41,666 nt of DNA, from contig CADAGO010000021.1 in assembly GCA_902787555.1 (NCBI GenBank), forward strand, positions 1 to 41,666, read 5' to 3'. Shown piece after piece: positions 40,485 to 41,666 of the stretch (position 1 is the first letter of the stretch; every line of letters starts with the position of its first letter). The notes beneath the pieces were generated by a model that had not been told where the DNA came from, did not search any database, and worked only from the letters and a program-made list of their open reading frames with translations. Source of the DNA: an uncultured Bacteroidales bacterium. Lineage in GTDB: Bacteria > Bacteroidota > Bacteroidia > Bacteroidales > Bacteroidaceae. Made by a program: the position numbers and the translations under genes.

Positions 40485-41666
40485 ATGAGTAAACTGAGAT
40501 TTGATGTCGTACAGGATGCGTTCAAAAAGAAAGCACTTCCTGTTGAAGCTCCGACCGAGCGCCCTTCAAAATATTTTGGAGAGTTGGTGTTCAATCGTGA
40601 CAAAATGCGCCGCTATCTGGATGTGGCTACCTATAACGATCTGATTGACTGTATCGACAACGGTCATCCACTTCCTCGTACTACCGCCGACAAGGTGGCT
40701 GAAGGTATGAAGACCTGGGCCATGGAGCACCATGTCACCCATGTCACCCATTGGTTCCAACCGCTGACCGAGGGCACTGCAGAAAAGCACGATGCCTTCA
40801 TGGAGTACGACCAGAAGGGAGGTATGATTGAGCAGTTCGACGGTAAGTCGCTCAGTCAGCAGGAGCCTGATGCCAGTTCGTTCCCGAGCGGAGGCATCCG
40901 TGCCACGTTCGAGGCTCGAGGCTATACGGCATGGGACCCTACATCGCCCGTATTCATTCAGGACGATACGCTCTGTATTCCAACGGTCTTCATCTCTTAT
41001 ACAGGTGAGGCCCTCGACTATAAGACCCCGCTGAAGAAGTCGCTCAAGGCTGTGAGCGATGCTGCTGTGCAGGTTTGCCGGCTGTTCGACCCCAAGGTGA
41101 AGAAAGTTTTCGCCTATCTGGGTTGGGAGCAGGAGTACTTCCTTGTTGATGAAGACCTCTATGCCGCCCGTCCCGACCTCATGCTCACAGGTCGCACACT
41201 GATGGGACATGAGTCATCGAAGAACCAGCAGCTGGACGACCACTACTTCGGTGCCATCCCTTTACGTGTGATGGAGTTTATGAAAGAGGTGGAGATTGAG
41301 GGCTATCGTCACGGCATTCCTTTGAAGACGCGCCACAATGAGGTGGCACCTAACCAGTTCGAGCTGGCACCTATCTATGGTGAAGCCAACCTGTCGAACG
41401 ACCAGAACCAGATGATCATGAACCTCATGCAGCAGATTGCCCGTAAGCACGGATTCGTGCTCCTGCTCCACGAGAAACCCTTTGCAGGCATCAACGGAAG
41501 CGGCAAGCATAATAACTGGTCATTAGGCACCGATACAGGTACGTTGCTTCTTGCTCCAGGTAAGGACGCGATGGGCAACCTGCAGTTCGTCACCTTCTTC
41601 GTGAACGTGCTCGTAGCAGTCCAGAAGCACAACGCCCTGCTGAAAGCCTCTATCGCCACAGCAACC
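40485..41666 (+). CDS. glnN: Glutamine synthetase type III, 3' truncated by the window edge
   Basis: 394 residues are visible with no stop; family members are about 700-730 residues. MSKLRFDVVQDAFKKKALPV is the usual start. The GSIII-specific segments KYFGELVFNRDKMRRYL, FPSGGIRATFEARGYTAWDP and YLGWEQEYFLVDE are present. Catalytic-core motifs are TRHNEVAPNQFELAPIYGEA and HEKPFAGINGSGKHNNWSLG. It makes glutamine from glutamate, ammonia and ATP; GSIII is the common form in Bacteroidetes. It diverges from the outer-membrane gene at 37108-40317, with a 167-bp gap. Confidence 0.95.
   Translation, partial: MSKLRFDVVQDAFKKKALPVEAPTERPSKYFGELVFNRDKMRRYLDVATYNDLIDCIDNGHPLPRTTADKVAEGMKTWAMEHHVTHVTHWFQPLTEGTAEKHDAFMEYDQKGGMIEQFDGKSLSQQEPDASSFPSGGIRATFEARGYTAWDPTSPVFIQDDTLCIPTVFISYTGEALDYKTPLKKSLKAVSDAAVQVCRLFDPKVKKVFAYLGWEQEYFLVDEDLYAARPDLMLTGRTLMGHESSKNQQLDDHYFGAIPLRVMEFMKEVEIEGYRHGIPLKTRHNEVAPNQFELAPIYGEANLSNDQNQMIMNLMQQIARKHGFVLLLHEKPFAGINGSGKHNNWSLGTDTGTLLLAPGKDAMGNLQFVTFFVNVLVAVQKHNALLKASIATAT

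Overview
The window looks like chromosomal DNA of a Bacteroidales bacterium, most likely a Prevotella-type member of the Prevotellaceae. The evidence is: promoter boxes of the Bacteroidetes form TAnnTTTG in front of many genes and few Shine-Dalgarno sites; a BspA-like leucine-rich-repeat protein ending in the NLQGQR...GIYIVDGKK tail; a gliding-motility-type (T9SS type B) C-terminal domain; a type III glutamine synthetase; a carboxypeptidase-regulatory/outer-membrane barrel protein; and an RNase P RNA and tRNA-Lys without encoded CCA. No species call is made.

Layout. 1-3400 is an accessory, decaying region: the 3' end of an LRR surface protein, a RhuM-family gene with its own promoter, a remnant carrying the same surface-protein tail, simple-sequence arrays, and a broken AAA-type ATPase gene. 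3440-5690 (minus) holds a small conserved protein, a nitroreductase and a secreted GH43/F5-8C glycosidase. 5771-7587 (minus) is a NifU-like protein plus a GGGtGRT protein. 7708-12460 (minus) is a complete tripartite efflux operon (TolC-like, MacA-like, MacB-type ATPase, MacB-type permease). 12539-13630 (minus) carries rnpB and tRNA-Lys(UUU). 13978-18666 is mainly plus strand: an M48 peptidase, two lipoproteins on opposite strands, murB and an MBL-fold hydrolase. 18663-28926 (minus) is a run of six closely spaced genes: TPR membrane protein, ribH, tamB-like, nadE, ettA and a NUC1-type nuclease lipoprotein. 29372-36911 (plus) has a T9SS-type secreted protein overlapping uvrA, then ispE-ligA, then dapA. 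37108-40317 (minus) is a large outer-membrane barrel protein, diverging from glnN (plus), which runs off the window end.

Most genes are housekeeping. The most unusual signal is in the DNA between them. Short tandem arrays with a strict 7-bp period but different unit sequences recur at about eight sites: in front of promoters, filling the 5' leader of the M48 gene (14 units), abutting the murB start, and twice inside the P12 region of the RNase P RNA. Two further arrays have an 11-bp period and one an 8-bp period. A second dispersed family, a CT/GA-rich inverted-repeat element of about 40 bp (CAGACCCCCTC...CTCCCCCTnTATGGGGAG), lies between genes at six sites and at a seventh has become part of the LRR protein coding sequence. 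The least understood protein module is the GGGtGRT/NifU-like pair.
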